Source: PVC group bacterium
Lineage (GTDB): Bacteria; Verrucomicrobiota; Kiritimatiellia; SS1-B-03-39; UBA6053
Direction: 5' to 3'
Assembly (NCBI GenBank): GCA_003565815.1
Contig: PXAS01000463.1
Span: 1-5,542, forward strand
DNA length: 5,542 nucleotides
The position numbers and the translations under genes were made by a program. A model generated the notes under the pieces. The model was not told where the DNA came from. It was given only the letters and a program-made list of their open reading frames with translations, and did not search any database. Of the stretch, positions 5,474-5,542 are shown in pieces; positions within the stretch are counted from its first letter, which is position 1, and each line of letters opens with the position of its first letter.

Positions 5474-5542
5474 TCCTGCAAACTCCCGAGTCAAAGACTC
5501 GTTCCGCTCACATTTCCTCTGCCTCCTGTATTCCGCAGTTGG

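Larger units (their letters stand above)
5388..5542 (-). mobile_element. 3' end of a group II intron, continuing past the right edge
   Basis: The minus strand carries a domain V, a three-base joiner (GAC), a domain VI with a bulged adenosine, and a terminal TAC, in the order and spacing of a group II intron 3' end. The splice site is placed after C5388, so the 3' exon begins TGTTATC at 5387. Upstream, 5542-5474 would be the end of domain IV and holds a 6-bp hairpin with a three-base loop (CGAGTC/GACTCG, 5487-5501). The intron-encoded reverse transcriptase, if present, lies beyond the window, so completeness cannot be judged. The element has the same orientation as the aldolase. Confidence 0.85.

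Noticed and set aside
5417..5542. Open minus-strand frame running through domain V (GEPDAGKPHVRFDEG-like reading)
   Set aside because: It is a translation of the structured intron RNA. Such peptides appear wherever this type of domain V occurs and are not real proteins.

Overview
The window looks like chromosomal DNA of a GC-rich (roughly 58-60% by eye) Gram-negative bacterium. The main pointer is an N-terminal kinase domain of the lipopolysaccharide (Kdo/WaaP/InaA) type, which implies an outer membrane with LPS. The phylum cannot be fixed from the sequence; a proteobacterium or similar diderm fits.

Layout. (1) 1-2792, minus strand: a two-gene operon. A CPBP-family (CAAX-protease-like) intramembrane endopeptidase comes first. 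Its last 14 bases overlap the start of a gene for an unusual two-domain protein: an LPS-kinase-like domain followed by a glycoside-hydrolase-like TIM barrel. That second gene runs off the left edge. (2) 2793-2876: a short divergent intergenic region with a near-consensus sigma70 promoter for the plus-strand gene. The predicted transcription start is almost at the ATG. (3) 2877-3677, plus strand: a membrane-anchored protein with a C-terminal PDZ domain. (4) 3678-4039: a 360-base stretch with no convincing gene, packed with inverted repeats and possibly holding a decayed formylglycine-generating-enzyme-like (FGE) C-terminus. (5) 4040-5099, minus strand: a low-specificity L-threonine aldolase with an intrinsic terminator that overlaps its stop codon. 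(6) 5100-5387: an AT-richer leader with a thrice-repeated A-rich motif. (7) 5388-5542, minus strand: the 3' end of a group II intron with domains V and VI in canonical geometry. The intron continues beyond the right edge.

How the parts relate. The peptidase and the kinase/TIM-barrel protein are probably co-translated and may act together at the cell envelope; this is inferred from gene overlap and domain types. The PDZ protein is transcribed divergently and may also be an envelope protein. The aldolase is a stand-alone metabolic gene. The intron lies on the aldolase's strand about 290 bases upstream, so it may separate that gene from whatever once preceded it. The points most worth a second look are the kinase-TIM barrel fusion (one catalytic glutamate apparently replaced, and a nine-cytosine run in the domain linker), the fold-back intergenic region, and the intron 3' end.
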